Assembly (NCBI GenBank): GCA_016928555.1
Contig: JAFGKM010000051.1
Location: 1-64,000, forward strand
Source: Candidatus Omnitrophota bacterium
GTDB taxonomy: Bacteria > Ratteibacteria > UBA8468 > B48-G9 > JAFGKM01
DNA: 64,000 nt
Direction of reading: 5' to 3'
In this document: positions 51,881-60,164 of the stretch, one piece after another
Numbering within the stretch: position 1 is the stretch's first letter
How the letters are laid out: every line of letters starts with the position of its first letter
The notes under the pieces: generated by a model
Database searches by the model: none
What the model was told of the DNA's origin: nothing
What the model saw: only the letters and a program-made list of their open reading frames with translations
Position numbers and translations under genes: made by a program

Positions 51881-52828
51881 CTAGAAGCTATAGCCGTATT
51901 TTTTTCCGAATTCCATAAGGTCATCGTAAGAGGTAATGCCTGCGGTCGTGCCGATGGCGGTGGCGGTCTTAGACCCCGTAAGGTTTGCCAGCATCCCGCA
52001 TTTTTCAAAGGAAAATCCCCTGATTATGCCGGCGATGAACCCTGCGGCAAAGGCGTCCCCGCAGCCGGTCGTATCCACGACGTCAATATCCAGGGCCTTG
52101 AACCTGAAAGATTCTTTTTTCCCGCTGCATATGAAAGCCCCTTCCTTTCCCATTTTCAAGCCCACGTTCTTCACGCCTTTGTCCATGAGAAATGCCGCTA
52201 TATCCGCCGGACTCTCTCTACGCGTTATCATTCTTGCCTCTTCTATGCTCGGGAGGAAGTAGTCAACGTACGGCAGTGATTCTTCAACCAGCTCCATCCA
52301 CCTGCCGGTGGAATCCCATGCGGTGTCAAAGCAGGTTACGAGCCCCGCCTCTTTTGCTTTCCTGAAGGTTTCCGCAAGGGGCTTGCCGTCAAAACCCGGC
52401 ATGAGAAATGTTCCCGCGATGTGCAGAAGCGGGAACTTTTTCATACGGCTGAAATCAATGTCTTCCAGCCTAAGGTCCCCGTTTGCCCCGGTAGAATGGA
52501 TAAACGACCGTTCTCCGTCGGAATGAATGAGGACAATCGTTCCCGATGTTGTTTTATCCCTGCTTATTTTAATTCCTTCCACGTCAAGCCGCTCTTGTCT
52601 AAGCTTGTTTATAACAAATCTTCCGAGTTCGTCATCGCCTACCTTACCGATGAGCGAAACCTCCGTACCGAGTTTTCTTAATATTACGCCCGTATTGGAA
52701 GCGCATCCGCCGATATGAAGTTCCGTCCGTTCAGTCAACGTCAGTTTTCCCCTTTCGGGGATTTTTTCTATGGGTTTCCCGAGAAAATCCGCGACAATGA
52801 TGCCCAGGCAAAGAGCCCTGTTTTCCAT
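51881..52828 (-). CDS. PfkB-family sugar kinase
   Basis: This 315-residue ribokinase-fold enzyme has an N-terminal glycine pair (ELHIGGCASNTG) for the sugar and the C-terminal signature DTTGCGDAFAAGFIAG with the catalytic Asp. It phosphorylates a sugar or sugar phosphate with ATP. It follows the class II aldolase gene by 15 bases; together they could make and split a sugar bisphosphate, for example fructose-1-phosphate or tagatose-6-phosphate. The exact sugar is not known. Confidence 0.9.
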   Translation of the reverse strand: MENRALCLGIIVADFLGKPIEKIPERGKLTLTERTELHIGGCASNTGVILRKLGTEVSLIGKVGDDELGRFVINKLRQERLDVEGIKISRDKTTSGTIVLIHSDGERSFIHSTGANGDLRLEDIDFSRMKKFPLLHIAGTFLMPGFDGKPLAETFRKAKEAGLVTCFDTAWDSTGRWMELVEESLPYVDYFLPSIEEARMITRRESPADIAAFLMDKGVKNVGLKMGKEGAFICSGKKESFRFKALDIDVVDTTGCGDAFAAGFIAGIIRGFSFEKCGMLANLTGSKTATAIGTTAGITSYDDLMEFGKKYGYSF

Positions 52829-52843
52829 CTCATCCTCCGTTGT

Positions 52844-53761
52844 TTAACCGCAACTGCATATTTTTCCGGCAGAGCCCGCGATGCCGAGTTCTTCGGCAAT
52901 AACTTGAACGGCCGCTTTATAAACTTCTTCCTGCGCAAGTTTCAGAGACCTGTCTATGCTGTTTTCATACGGCTTGCGAACCGCAGTGCCTATGTTAATC
53001 TTGGCGATGCCGGCTTTTATCCCTTCCCTGATAAACTCCTTTTTTATACCTGTCCCTCCGTGTAAAACCAGAGGGATGTTTACTGCCGATTCAACCCTCT
53101 CTATGTGTTTGATATTCAGCCGCGCTTCGGGTTTCTTTATGTCTTTCAATGAAGATTCTATGGCGCCGTGTATATTGCCTGCCGCAACCGAAAGCCAGTC
53201 AACCCCTGTTTCCTCCGCAAAGCGGAGCGCTTCATCAGAGTCGGTAAAACCCTTTCCGGACGAAAAGATTTCTTCGTACGGGAGCAAAGGGCCGGCTTCA
53301 TGCCCCAAAACAGCTCCAAGTTCCGCCTCAACGGGTATGCCGTATTTGTGGGCCGCAGCGACAACCTTTTTCACCGCGGAGATATTCTCTTCGAGAGAAA
53401 GGCGGGAGCCGTCAACCATAACGGACTGGTATCCGAGAACAAGGGCTTCATTTATTATGCCCATGTAATCCACCCTTTTCCCGTCTTCGTCAATTACGGG
53501 CACATGGTCTAAATGAAGCCTTATATGCGGCTCGCTTCCCGCCAGGGAAATAAACTCTTTATAAACCGCCGATGGACTTTCCGCTTTGAATTTCATCCAC
53601 TCTAAACGCGCAACCTCTATCAGTCCGAAAATACGGGTGTCTTTTATCGCTTTTACCAGAGGTTCCATGAGAGGAAGGTAGGGAACGTTAAACGCAGGGA
53701 TTACCGTTCTGAGCTTCCATGCATTCTTCACCGCTTCCGCCGTTGTTATTTTGGATTTCAT
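52844..53761 (-). CDS. Class II fructose-bisphosphate/tagatose-bisphosphate aldolase family
   Basis: With ATG 53761 (MKSKITTAEAV) the product is 305 residues. The zinc and catalytic motifs are IRLHLDHVPV, VEAELGAVLGHE, SVAAGNIHGA, LVLHGGTGI and KINIGTAVR, which fit the GatY/KbaY-FbaA family. It splits a ketose bisphosphate. The longer reading from 53860 is rejected because TATAAT at 53768-53773 lies inside it. No ribosome binding site exists and the -10 is 6 bases from ATG, so translation may be leaderless. The PfkB kinase follows by 15 bases. Confidence 0.92.
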   Translation of the reverse strand: MKSKITTAEAVKNAWKLRTVIPAFNVPYLPLMEPLVKAIKDTRIFGLIEVARLEWMKFKAESPSAVYKEFISLAGSEPHIRLHLDHVPVIDEDGKRVDYMGIINEALVLGYQSVMVDGSRLSLEENISAVKKVVAAAHKYGIPVEAELGAVLGHEAGPLLPYEEIFSSGKGFTDSDEALRFAEETGVDWLSVAAGNIHGAIESSLKDIKKPEARLNIKHIERVESAVNIPLVLHGGTGIKKEFIREGIKAGIAKINIGTAVRKPYENSIDRSLKLAQEEVYKAAVQVIAEELGIAGSAGKICSCG

Positions 53762-53767
53762 AGCATT

Positions 53768-53796
53768 ATTATATTTTATAACCCTGTTTTTCTCAA
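53768..53796 (-). promoter_or_regulatory. Promoter of the aldolase-PfkB operon, probably leaderless
   Basis: TTGAGA (53791-53796), 17 bases, perfect TATAAT (53768-53773) on the minus strand. AATGCT then ATG follow directly, so transcription should start at the initiator codon. Confidence 0.65.
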
Positions 53797-53824
53797 ATGA
53801 TAATTGAGGCTTTGAATTTTTGTT

Positions 53825-53853
53825 TTGCCGTTTTGAAGAAAAAACTATAAAAT
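53825..53853 (+). promoter_or_regulatory. Promoter of the guanine deaminase gene, probably leaderless
   Basis: TTGCCG (53825-53830), 17 bases, TAAAAT (53848-53853). Six bases (ACAGCA) separate the -10 from the ATG at 53860, and there is no ribosome binding site. Confidence 0.55.
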
Positions 53854-53859
53854 ACAGCA

Positions 53860-54324
53860 ATGAACAAATGGATGGCGGAGGCGGTCAGGGAGGCTTTTTC
53901 GGGCATGCGGAAAAACGAAGGCGGACCGTTTGGAGCTTTAATTGTGAAAGACGGCAAAGTTGTTTCAAAAGCACATAACAGGGTTCTAAAAACCAACGAC
54001 CCTGCGGCGCACGCGGAGATACTCGCCATAAGGAAAGCGTCAAAAAGACTCGGCAGGTTCGACCTTTCGGACTGTGAAATATATTCCACCTGCGAGCCCT
54101 GCCCGATGTGCATGGCGGCGATACTCTGGGCGCGTATAAAAAAGCTCTGCTACGGCTGTACCAAGAAGGATGCCGAAAAGACAGGATTTGACGACAGGCG
54201 GTTTTACAATGTGATAAATATAAAGAACGATAAAAAACTGCTTGTGAAAAAGCAGATAGACAGAAAATCATGTCTTGCCCCGTTCAGGGAATGGGACAAA
54301 AAACCCGATAAAATCATCTATTAG
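53860..54324 (+). CDS. guaD: Guanine deaminase (cytidine deaminase-fold, GuaD type)
   Basis: This 154-residue enzyme has zinc ligands His51 in HAEILAIR with catalytic Glu53, and CEPCPMC with Cys78 and Cys81. KTNDPAAHAE and the C-terminal GFDDRRFYNVI are typical of guanine deaminase rather than of tRNA adenosine deaminase TadA, which lacks them. It would turn guanine into xanthine for salvage or degradation. It is divergent from the aldolase operon and has its own promoter. A TadA role remains possible. Confidence 0.85.
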   Translation: MNKWMAEAVREAFSGMRKNEGGPFGALIVKDGKVVSKAHNRVLKTNDPAAHAEILAIRKASKRLGRFDLSDCEIYSTCEPCPMCMAAILWARIKKLCYGCTKKDAEKTGFDDRRFYNVINIKNDKKLLVKKQIDRKSCLAPFREWDKKPDKIIY

Positions 54325-54367
54325 CTATGACAATGCTCTGTTTTAGAGATATATAAAACCCTGCTGA

Positions 54368-55687
54368 ATGGAAGGAAAGACGCCGGTGAGAAAAATATAC
54401 ATAAAGACATACGGGTGCCAGATGAATTTCTATGATTCGGAAAAGATAAAGGCGCTCATGGTGAAAAAAGGCTATGGAATTGCGGATTCACCCGGGGAAG
54501 CGGATTTTATTGCCGTTAACGCTTGCAGCGTCAGAAAACACGCTGAAGACAGGGCAATGGCGTTTTTGAGCTCGCACATGCCGTTAAGGAAAAAAGGCGC
54601 CCGTCTATGCCTCCTCGGATGTACAGCGAACCTTTACGGGGAAGATATCCTGAAGAAGCATCCTTTCATTGATATCGTATGCGGCGCCGGCAATTATGAG
54701 CGCCTTCCTGAAATGCTCGGAAACACGAAAAGAAAAACATGTTCTGCGGGGGAAAGCGAAAATCCTTTTATAGAAGACCCTGTTATTGCATGCGGAGATA
54801 TCTCGGCTTTCGTAACGGTAACCAAGGGATGCGAAAATTACTGTTCTTACTGCGTCGTGCCTTTTACGAGGGGGAAACTGGCAAGCAGGAAACCCAGCGA
54901 CATATACGCTGAAGTTCGATCTCTCGCGGGACGGGGCGTAAAAGAGATTGTTTTGCTGGGCCAGAATGTCAACGAGTACGGGAAGGACTCCGAAGCGCGG
55001 TTTACGGACCTGCTTGAAAAGATACACAACATTGAAGGGATATTGAGAATATGGTTTCTTACCTCCCATCCGAAGGATATTCCGGACGAACTCCTGCTAT
55101 CTTTCAAAAATCTGCCAAAGCTGTACAGGCATCTCCATCTTCCCCTTCAGTCAGGTTCAGACAGGTTGCTTCTGCTTATGAACAGGAGATATACTCTCGC
55201 ACGGTATCTTGAAATCATAAAGCGTGCGCGGGAGATTGCTCCTGACATTACAATAACCTCGGATATAATAACAGGCTTCCCTTCTGAAACGGAGAAGGAT
55301 TTTGAGGATACCGTTTCGGCGGTAAAAAAAATTGAGTTTGACGACCTGTTCATATTCAAATACTCGGAAAGGCCCGGCACGGCGGCTTCCGGAATGCAAA
55401 ATGACGTTCCTCAGAAAGAAAAAGAGAGGAGGCATAAGGTTTTGCTTGATATTCAGGAAGATATATCGCTGAAGAGGAATACCCTGTTTAACGGCAGAAC
55501 CGAAAATGTTTTTGTTGTTAAGCCGAGCACCAAGAAAAACGGATGTTTCATGGGCAGGAGCGAGGGGAATAAATCCGTCATTTTCAGGGCTTCGCATTCC
55601 GCGCCCGGCACGCTTGAATCCGTAGTTTTCAATTATGCGGACCGCCGGTACCTTTTCGGTGCTTCATGCGGTGGGAATGATAAATGA
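54368..55687 (+). CDS. miaB: tRNA-2-methylthio-N6-dimethylallyladenosine synthase MiaB
   Basis: The 439-residue radical SAM methylthiotransferase adds a methylthio group to i6A37 of tRNA. Three N-terminal Cys (KTYGCQMNFYDSE, ACSVRKHAE, LGCTAN) bind one 4Fe-4S cluster, and CENYCSYCVVPFTRG holds the radical SAM C-x3-C-x2-C. LLGQNVNEYG and a C-terminal TRAM domain follow. The GTG at 54386 with GGAAGGAAAG before it is an alternative start. The last 59 bases overlap the 3' end of the opposite-strand gene at 55629. Confidence 0.94.
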   Translation: MEGKTPVRKIYIKTYGCQMNFYDSEKIKALMVKKGYGIADSPGEADFIAVNACSVRKHAEDRAMAFLSSHMPLRKKGARLCLLGCTANLYGEDILKKHPFIDIVCGAGNYERLPEMLGNTKRKTCSAGESENPFIEDPVIACGDISAFVTVTKGCENYCSYCVVPFTRGKLASRKPSDIYAEVRSLAGRGVKEIVLLGQNVNEYGKDSEARFTDLLEKIHNIEGILRIWFLTSHPKDIPDELLLSFKNLPKLYRHLHLPLQSGSDRLLLLMNRRYTLARYLEIIKRAREIAPDITITSDIITGFPSETEKDFEDTVSAVKKIEFDDLFIFKYSERPGTAASGMQNDVPQKEKERRHKVLLDIQEDISLKRNTLFNGRTENVFVVKPSTKKNGCFMGRSEGNKSVIFRASHSAPGTLESVVFNYADRRYLFGASCGGNDK

Positions 55688-56135
55688 AGATTATTGTAAT
55701 CAAACCCAGCAGAACGCTTAAAATGATTTTATCGGTTTCCAGCTTTTCTTCAATGCGCCTGCCTTCTTCAACAATTTCAATTGTTTCAGCATGAATGTCC
55801 CTTTCTCCGTAATGAAGGGGACAGTGGACATTGTATATTCCGGAAACTCTGACAATGTCGCCTTTCACCCTGTATCTGCCGAGGTTTTTAACAAGCCCCT
55901 TCTGCCGGGAGTCAAGCACGATCCCAATGAAAAAATCTCCGTCTTTGACGTTTACCCAGTATGTTTCCCCGTCGCCCATAATATCGCCGACCGCCTCTCC
56001 TTTCACCTCAACTTTCTGACCTTCGTACCTGTCTGCTTCCTCAAAAAGTTTATGCATGGGCACAATCTCCGAAGCATACGCCCGGCAAGACAGTATTGAG
56101 AGAAACAGTAAAACCTGCATGTGTTTTATTTTCAT
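55629..56135 (-). CDS. Membrane-anchored OB-fold protein with signal peptide
   Basis: This 168-residue protein has an N-terminal signal peptide (MQVLLFLSILSCRAYAS), an OB-fold-like middle (EGQKVEVKGEAVGDIM, YWVNVKDGDFFIGIVLDS, KGDIVRVSGIYNV) and a C-terminal membrane helix (about 136-155, ILSVLLGLITIIFIY) with a basic tail. The middle resembles bacterial tRNA-anti/OB-fold proteins of unknown function. It probably sits in the periplasm anchored by the helix. Its 3' end overlaps miaB by 59 bases in antisense. I do not know the function. Confidence 0.7.
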   Translation of the reverse strand: MKIKHMQVLLFLSILSCRAYASEIVPMHKLFEEADRYEGQKVEVKGEAVGDIMGDGETYWVNVKDGDFFIGIVLDSRQKGLVKNLGRYRVKGDIVRVSGIYNVHCPLHYGERDIHAETIEIVEEGRRIEEKLETDKIILSVLLGLITIIFIYHSHRMKHRKGTGGPHN

Positions 56136-56172
56136 TTTCTATTCCCATAAAACAGTGCGATAAATCCGTCAG

Positions 56173-56194
56173 TCCGCCTAAGCTTTGTGGCGGA
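56173..56194. repeat. Hairpin between trkH and the OB-fold gene
   Basis: TCCGCC (56173-56178) pairs with GGCGGA (56189-56194) across a 10-base loop. It lies beyond the trkH upstream partner in the 65-base gap before the end of trkH. It may be a decayed copy of a repeat; there is no T-run for an intrinsic terminator. Confidence 0.4.
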
Positions 56195-56200
56195 GCACCG

Positions 56201-57700
56201 CTACTGGGGGCTCTTCAACGAAAGAATGAATTTAAAAAGCACGAAAACAGATATGAACTCAAGCCGTCCCAGCCACATCTGCATAATGTAAACTATCTTT
56301 AATCCGTTGGGCATTAGAGGGGAAGTAATGCCCATGGAAAGCCCGACGTTTGCCGTTGCGGAAACCGATTCAAACAGGGCAGGAAGGAAAGGATACCCGT
56401 AAAAACTGCCTATGACTCCCCCGGCAAGATAGACCGCAACGTACAAAATTATTATTATGGCCGACATCTTTATGTGGTTGTCCTCAACCGATATGTCCCT
56501 GATGTGGTGAAACCTCTCTACAATAACTGCGGATTCCGGGGACGTAAGAATCCTGATTTCTTTTTTTATCCCTTTGAAGAAAAGCCCTATCCTAAGTATT
56601 TTAATGCCGCCCGCCGTTGAGGAGGAACTGCCTCCCAGCCCCATCGCAAGGATTATTCCGAGAAGAGCGAGAGGGGGCCAGAAATAAAGAAAATGCTGAA
56701 CGGTTATGTTTGAATAACCCACTCCCGTATGTGCGGAAATCAACTGGTAAAAAGCTTTGCGGAAAAACGGCACGTACCCCGGAAACGGAAACTGCATTAT
56801 GAATCCGATGCAGACAAGAGAAAACAGCGCCAGTATGCTGAACATATAAACCTTAAGTTCAAAATTTCTGACAAGTTCATGCGGCCTGCCTGTCCATACC
56901 GCGTAATGAACGCCGAAATTAACTGCTCCCAGAAGAAAAATCATAGCCGTGACTATTTCTATCGCAGGACTGTGATAGTAGAGGATATTCTGCGACTGGA
57001 CGGCAAATCCCGCCGTATCCCATCCCGACATAAAAAGGCATATTGAATGAAATAACGCCCTGCCGGGGGAAATGTCGCGCAGAAGGTTTATAAATAAAAG
57101 AATTGAAGTTCCTATAACCAGGTAGGTTAAGCTTACCAGCCATATAAACCTTGCCGTCTGTATGATGTTCGGCATGATTTTTTCTTCGCGCGCCTCGCCG
57201 ACATAAACCTTGAATGCGCTTCCTCCCTTTACGAAAAGCGTGAGGGCTACGAGAATTATTCCCTGCCCGCCTATGAAGCACATGAAGTGCCTCCAGAAAT
57301 TGTAGGCGTAAGCCATGTGGTCAACGTTGTTCACCAGAACAAGTCCTGTTGTGGCAAAAGCGCTCATGGCTTCAAACAATGAATCCAGATAACTGTTGTA
57401 GTGCCCTGAAAGATACAGAGGAATTGCGCCGAAAAACATTGCCATTACCCATGACAGGGCGACAAGGCTCATTCCCTGGCGCCAGTTAAGGTCGCGTTCC
57501 TCGTTGAATTTAAGAAGGATGAGGCTCCCGGCACAAAGGCATATCAGGGAAGAGAGGATGAAATCAATTGAAGGCGCCCATTCCATATTTATTACGCCGA
57601 CAAAAACAGGCACGAGCATCACTATCCCCATGCCGTATATCAGCCTGCCGAGATAATGCAGAATGGAGCTTACATCCTCGCGGGAAAAATGGGGTATCAT
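56201..57700 (-). CDS. trkH: Potassium uptake protein TrkH
   Basis: The 499-residue SKT-family channel has four M1-P-M2 repeats. The selectivity-filter positions are seen as SAFATTGL, SMSGWDTAG-type (FMSGWDTAGFAVQS), SAHTGVGYSN and SATANVGLS. It lets K+ enter under control of TrkA-type RCK proteins. The ATG at 57700 has no Shine-Dalgarno but overlaps the stop of a small upstream gene (ATGA), which suggests coupling. The two TrkA genes are upstream. Confidence 0.95.
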   Translation of the reverse strand: MIPHFSREDVSSILHYLGRLIYGMGIVMLVPVFVGVINMEWAPSIDFILSSLICLCAGSLILLKFNEERDLNWRQGMSLVALSWVMAMFFGAIPLYLSGHYNSYLDSLFEAMSAFATTGLVLVNNVDHMAYAYNFWRHFMCFIGGQGIILVALTLFVKGGSAFKVYVGEAREEKIMPNIIQTARFIWLVSLTYLVIGTSILLFINLLRDISPGRALFHSICLFMSGWDTAGFAVQSQNILYYHSPAIEIVTAMIFLLGAVNFGVHYAVWTGRPHELVRNFELKVYMFSILALFSLVCIGFIMQFPFPGYVPFFRKAFYQLISAHTGVGYSNITVQHFLYFWPPLALLGIILAMGLGGSSSSTAGGIKILRIGLFFKGIKKEIRILTSPESAVIVERFHHIRDISVEDNHIKMSAIIIILYVAVYLAGGVIGSFYGYPFLPALFESVSATANVGLSMGITSPLMPNGLKIVYIMQMWLGRLEFISVFVLFKFILSLKSPQ

Positions 57701-57840
57701 TTTTTAATAATAACCGCCATGTAGATTAAAAAGCAGACTATTGCGGCGGCGCTGAATGTGATGAACGGATAGATAAGCTCAAAAGTCACGCCGATAATCC
57801 ATCTGTAAGTGATTCTCAGGTATTTTAGAAGCCGCTCCAT
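57697..57840 (-). CDS. 47-residue single-span membrane microprotein between trkA and trkH
   Basis: ATG 57840 to TGA 57697 encodes 47 residues, MERLLKYLRITYRW followed by a hydrophobic span (IIGVTFELIYPFITFSAAA and on to IYMAVIIKK). The start overlaps the trkA stop (TAATG) and the stop overlaps the trkH ATG (ATGA). GGAGAGG lies 13 bases upstream. The basic N-terminus and one long membrane segment fit a small subunit or assembly factor of the Trk complex, analogous in size to KdpF. trkH itself lacks a ribosome binding site, so translation through this frame would explain its expression. I know no family for it. Confidence 0.7.
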   Translation of the reverse strand: MERLLKYLRITYRWIIGVTFELIYPFITFSAAAIVCFLIYMAVIIKK

Positions 57841-58508
57841 TACTTATCCGTCACCTCTCCTATAAGCGATTTAAACAGAAGCGATTCGTTCTCTACTTTT
57901 GTTATTGCGATAACCTCGTCTTTTTCCTTGAGAACCGAATTGTTGCGCGGTATCGTTATCTCCCCGTTTCTTATTATGGCGACGAGAACGGAATCTTCGG
58001 GAAGCTCTATGCTGCCGACCGCTGTGTTTATTACTGGAGAGGTTTCCGGAAGGTCAACCCTCACTATTGAAAGGTTTCCGCGCTTGAAAGTAAAAAGGGT
58101 TATGAAATCGTCCCAGCTTACCTCATCCTCTATAACCTTGGCTATAATGGCGGTACTGCCTATGGCAACGTCCACGCCCAGCTGGTAAAATATCTTCTCG
58201 TTTTTCGGGTCGTTTACCTTTGCCACCGTCCTTTTGACATGGAAGATATCCTTTGCAATCTGGCAGATGACGAGGTTGTCCACATCGCTGCCCGTAACGG
58301 CCGCAACGATATCGGCCTTGTTTATCCCCGCCTTTTTCAGGATATTCGTATCACAGCCGTCTCCGCCCATGACAAGAATATTTATTTTTCCCGCGAGCTT
58401 TTTCCCTATCTCCGGGTCTTTTTCAATAAGCGTTACGTAATTGCCCGCGCTTAAACGCTCTGCAAGGTTGTAGCCTACATTTCCTCCTCCGACTATTATT
58501 ATATTCAT
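57840..58508 (-). CDS. trkA: TrkA-type RCK subunit (RCK_N + RCK_C)
   Basis: The 222-residue cytoplasmic regulatory subunit has an N-terminal Rossmann RCK_N domain (IIIVGGGNVGYNLAERLS, LIEKDPE, VTGSDVDN) that binds NAD(H) or ATP/ADP and a C-terminal RCK_C domain (about 140-215). It is half the size of E. coli TrkA, which has two such pairs. The neighbour upstream is a second half-size paralogue. It overlaps that gene by 4 bases and touches the microprotein start by one base. Confidence 0.93.
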   Translation of the reverse strand: MNIIIVGGGNVGYNLAERLSAGNYVTLIEKDPEIGKKLAGKINILVMGGDGCDTNILKKAGINKADIVAAVTGSDVDNLVICQIAKDIFHVKRTVAKVNDPKNEKIFYQLGVDVAIGSTAIIAKVIEDEVSWDDFITLFTFKRGNLSIVRVDLPETSPVINTAVGSIELPEDSVLVAIIRNGEITIPRNNSVLKEKDEVIAITKVENESLLFKSLIGEVTDK

Positions 58509-59149
58509 GATATCTTCAAGACCTTTTTCACTTTTTTAAGAGAAGAAAGCTTAACAACGCCCACTATTATATCCCCTTTCTCAAATGCCGTTTTTTCCTC
58601 GGGGATAACGGGTTCCTGGCCTCTTACCACGGTGACAACCTGAAACTCTCCCGGCATATTTAGCTCCTTGACGGTCTTTCCCGAATAACCGCCCGTATCC
58701 TTTATTTCCAGAAGGCTTACCTTATTGCTTTCAAACATGTACGTAGTAAAATTCCGTTCTATAATCTTCTCCCTGAGCAGTGTTGCGAAGATGGAGGTAC
58801 TGTTTACGGGGTCCACTCCGAGGTTCCTGTAAACCTCCGCTTTACCTATATCCGATACCCGCGCTACAACCTTGGGGACGTTGAAAACCTTCTTTGATAT
58901 CTGCGCAATCACTATATTTGTATTGTCATTGCTCGTGGTCACCGCCACCGCATCCGCTTTTTCTATCCCTGCTTCTTTCAATACATCCATATCAAGGGCG
59001 TCGCCCACGATTGAAAACCCGTTGAAGTTATCGCCCACCTTGGACAGGTTTGCCGCTTCCCTGTCAATCACGACCACGTTATGGTCGTCCTGAAGCAGGT
59101 TTGCCAGATAAGACCCTATTTTCCCGCAGCCCACGATTATTATATACAT
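58505..59149 (-). CDS. Second TrkA-type RCK subunit
   Basis: This 214-residue paralogue has the RCK_N domain MYIIIVGCGKIGSYLANLL, VVVIDREAANL and TTSNDNTN, then an RCK_C domain (about 135-205). It is only distantly similar to its downstream neighbour. The pair may form a heteromeric ring on TrkH, replacing the fused two-RCK TrkA of Proteobacteria; that is inferred. It is the first gene of the trk operon, preceded by a family D repeat. Confidence 0.92.
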   Translation of the reverse strand: MYIIIVGCGKIGSYLANLLQDDHNVVVIDREAANLSKVGDNFNGFSIVGDALDMDVLKEAGIEKADAVAVTTSNDNTNIVIAQISKKVFNVPKVVARVSDIGKAEVYRNLGVDPVNSTSIFATLLREKIIERNFTTYMFESNKVSLLEIKDTGGYSGKTVKELNMPGEFQVVTVVRGQEPVIPEEKTAFEKGDIIVGVVKLSSLKKVKKVLKIS

Positions 59150-59164
59150 GATATTAAGGCAAAA

Positions 59165-59229
59165 GTGACGCTTTCTGTCATCCCTGTCCCAGCCTAATAC
59201 AAATAGGGATAAACTTAGCAGGGATTCGG
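59165..59229. repeat. Intergenic repeat, family D
   Basis: The first 22 bases (59165-59186) are identical to the minus strand of 40817-40838. The rest has ATCCCTG and AGGGAT/CAGGGAT boxes that can pair, but the copy is less palindromic than the one at 40791. It lies between thrB and the trk operon. Confidence 0.65.
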
Positions 59230-59261
59230 AGTAAAAAAAGTTTACCCTATATTATACTCCC

Positions 59262-60164
59262 TTATTCAATAATTTTCCATTCCGTGCGGCCTCCGGGGGA
59301 AAAGATGCGGACGTCTCCGCTCAACTTTTCATCGGTTACAGCTTTTTTAACGGCGCAAACGGCTTCTTTTATATTCCTGAAGTCGGCAAAAAAAGCAACC
59401 GAAGGGCCTGCCCCGCTGAGGCATGCGCCGATTATATGAGGCGATATTTCACGGGTAAGAAAACCTTCAAGATGCGGTATGAGCTTTCCTCTGTACGGCT
59501 GATGAAGCTTATCGCAGAGGCCAATCTTTAAAAGATTAAGGTCTTTTATAAAAAATGATGAGCACAGCATTCCGTAGCCGGCAATGTTATACACCGCATC
59601 GGAAAACGGAACTTTTTTCGGAAGCACATCGCGGGCAGATTTTGTTGAAAGGCCTTCCGCAGGAATAAAAACTATAATTCTGAGTCTTTCGGGAGCAGGC
59701 GAGGCAACTATGGGGCTTCCTGCAGGTCCGCCTATGGCAAAACCCCCGTAAAGAGAGGCCGCAAGATTGTCAATGTGCCCTTCAAAAGGAAGCGATAGCT
59801 TCAGAATTTCCGTTTTGCTTATCTTCCTGCCGCCAAACAGGAATCCCGATATAACTCCGGCAAGGACTACCGTTGCACTGCTTCCCAGCCCCCTTTTGAA
59901 AGGTATCCTGTCCCTGATTTCAATTGCTGCGGGAAAAGCTTTTCTGCCGGAATGCTTCAGGCCGGCTTTGAATGCGTCGGTGAAAAGGTCAAGGACCATA
60001 CCCGATGACACTGAAAGGCATGCTTTCGAAAAACTTATTTCCGTTCTGCCTGATTTTGAAACTGTGAATTCGTTGTAGACTTTCAGGCTAAGGCCCGCGC
60101 AGTCAAAACCGCTTCCCATGTTTCCTATGCTGGCAGGCACTCTGACATGAATTTTTTCAGCCAT
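59262..60164 (-). CDS. thrB: Homoserine kinase ThrB
   Basis: With ATG 60164 (MAEKIHVRVPAS) the product is 300 residues. This GHMP kinase phosphorylates homoserine for threonine synthesis. It has VPASIGNMGSGFDCAGLSL, the ATP loop PFKRGLGSSATVVLAG and a C-terminal GACLSGAGPSVAFF. AGAGGTG before this ATG supports it over the upstream extension to 60248. It overlaps the ApgM-type gene by 8 bases and is the last gene of the threonine cluster. Confidence 0.94.
   Translation of the reverse strand: MAEKIHVRVPASIGNMGSGFDCAGLSLKVYNEFTVSKSGRTEISFSKACLSVSSGMVLDLFTDAFKAGLKHSGRKAFPAAIEIRDRIPFKRGLGSSATVVLAGVISGFLFGGRKISKTEILKLSLPFEGHIDNLAASLYGGFAIGGPAGSPIVASPAPERLRIIVFIPAEGLSTKSARDVLPKKVPFSDAVYNIAGYGMLCSSFFIKDLNLLKIGLCDKLHQPYRGKLIPHLEGFLTREISPHIIGACLSGAGPSVAFFADFRNIKEAVCAVKKAVTDEKLSGDVRIFSPGGRTEWKIIE

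Noticed and set aside
53762-53860. N-terminal extension of the class II aldolase to 53860
   Set aside because: It would contain the TTGAGA/TATAAT promoter and has no similarity to the family; the start at 53761 fits the normal N-terminus.
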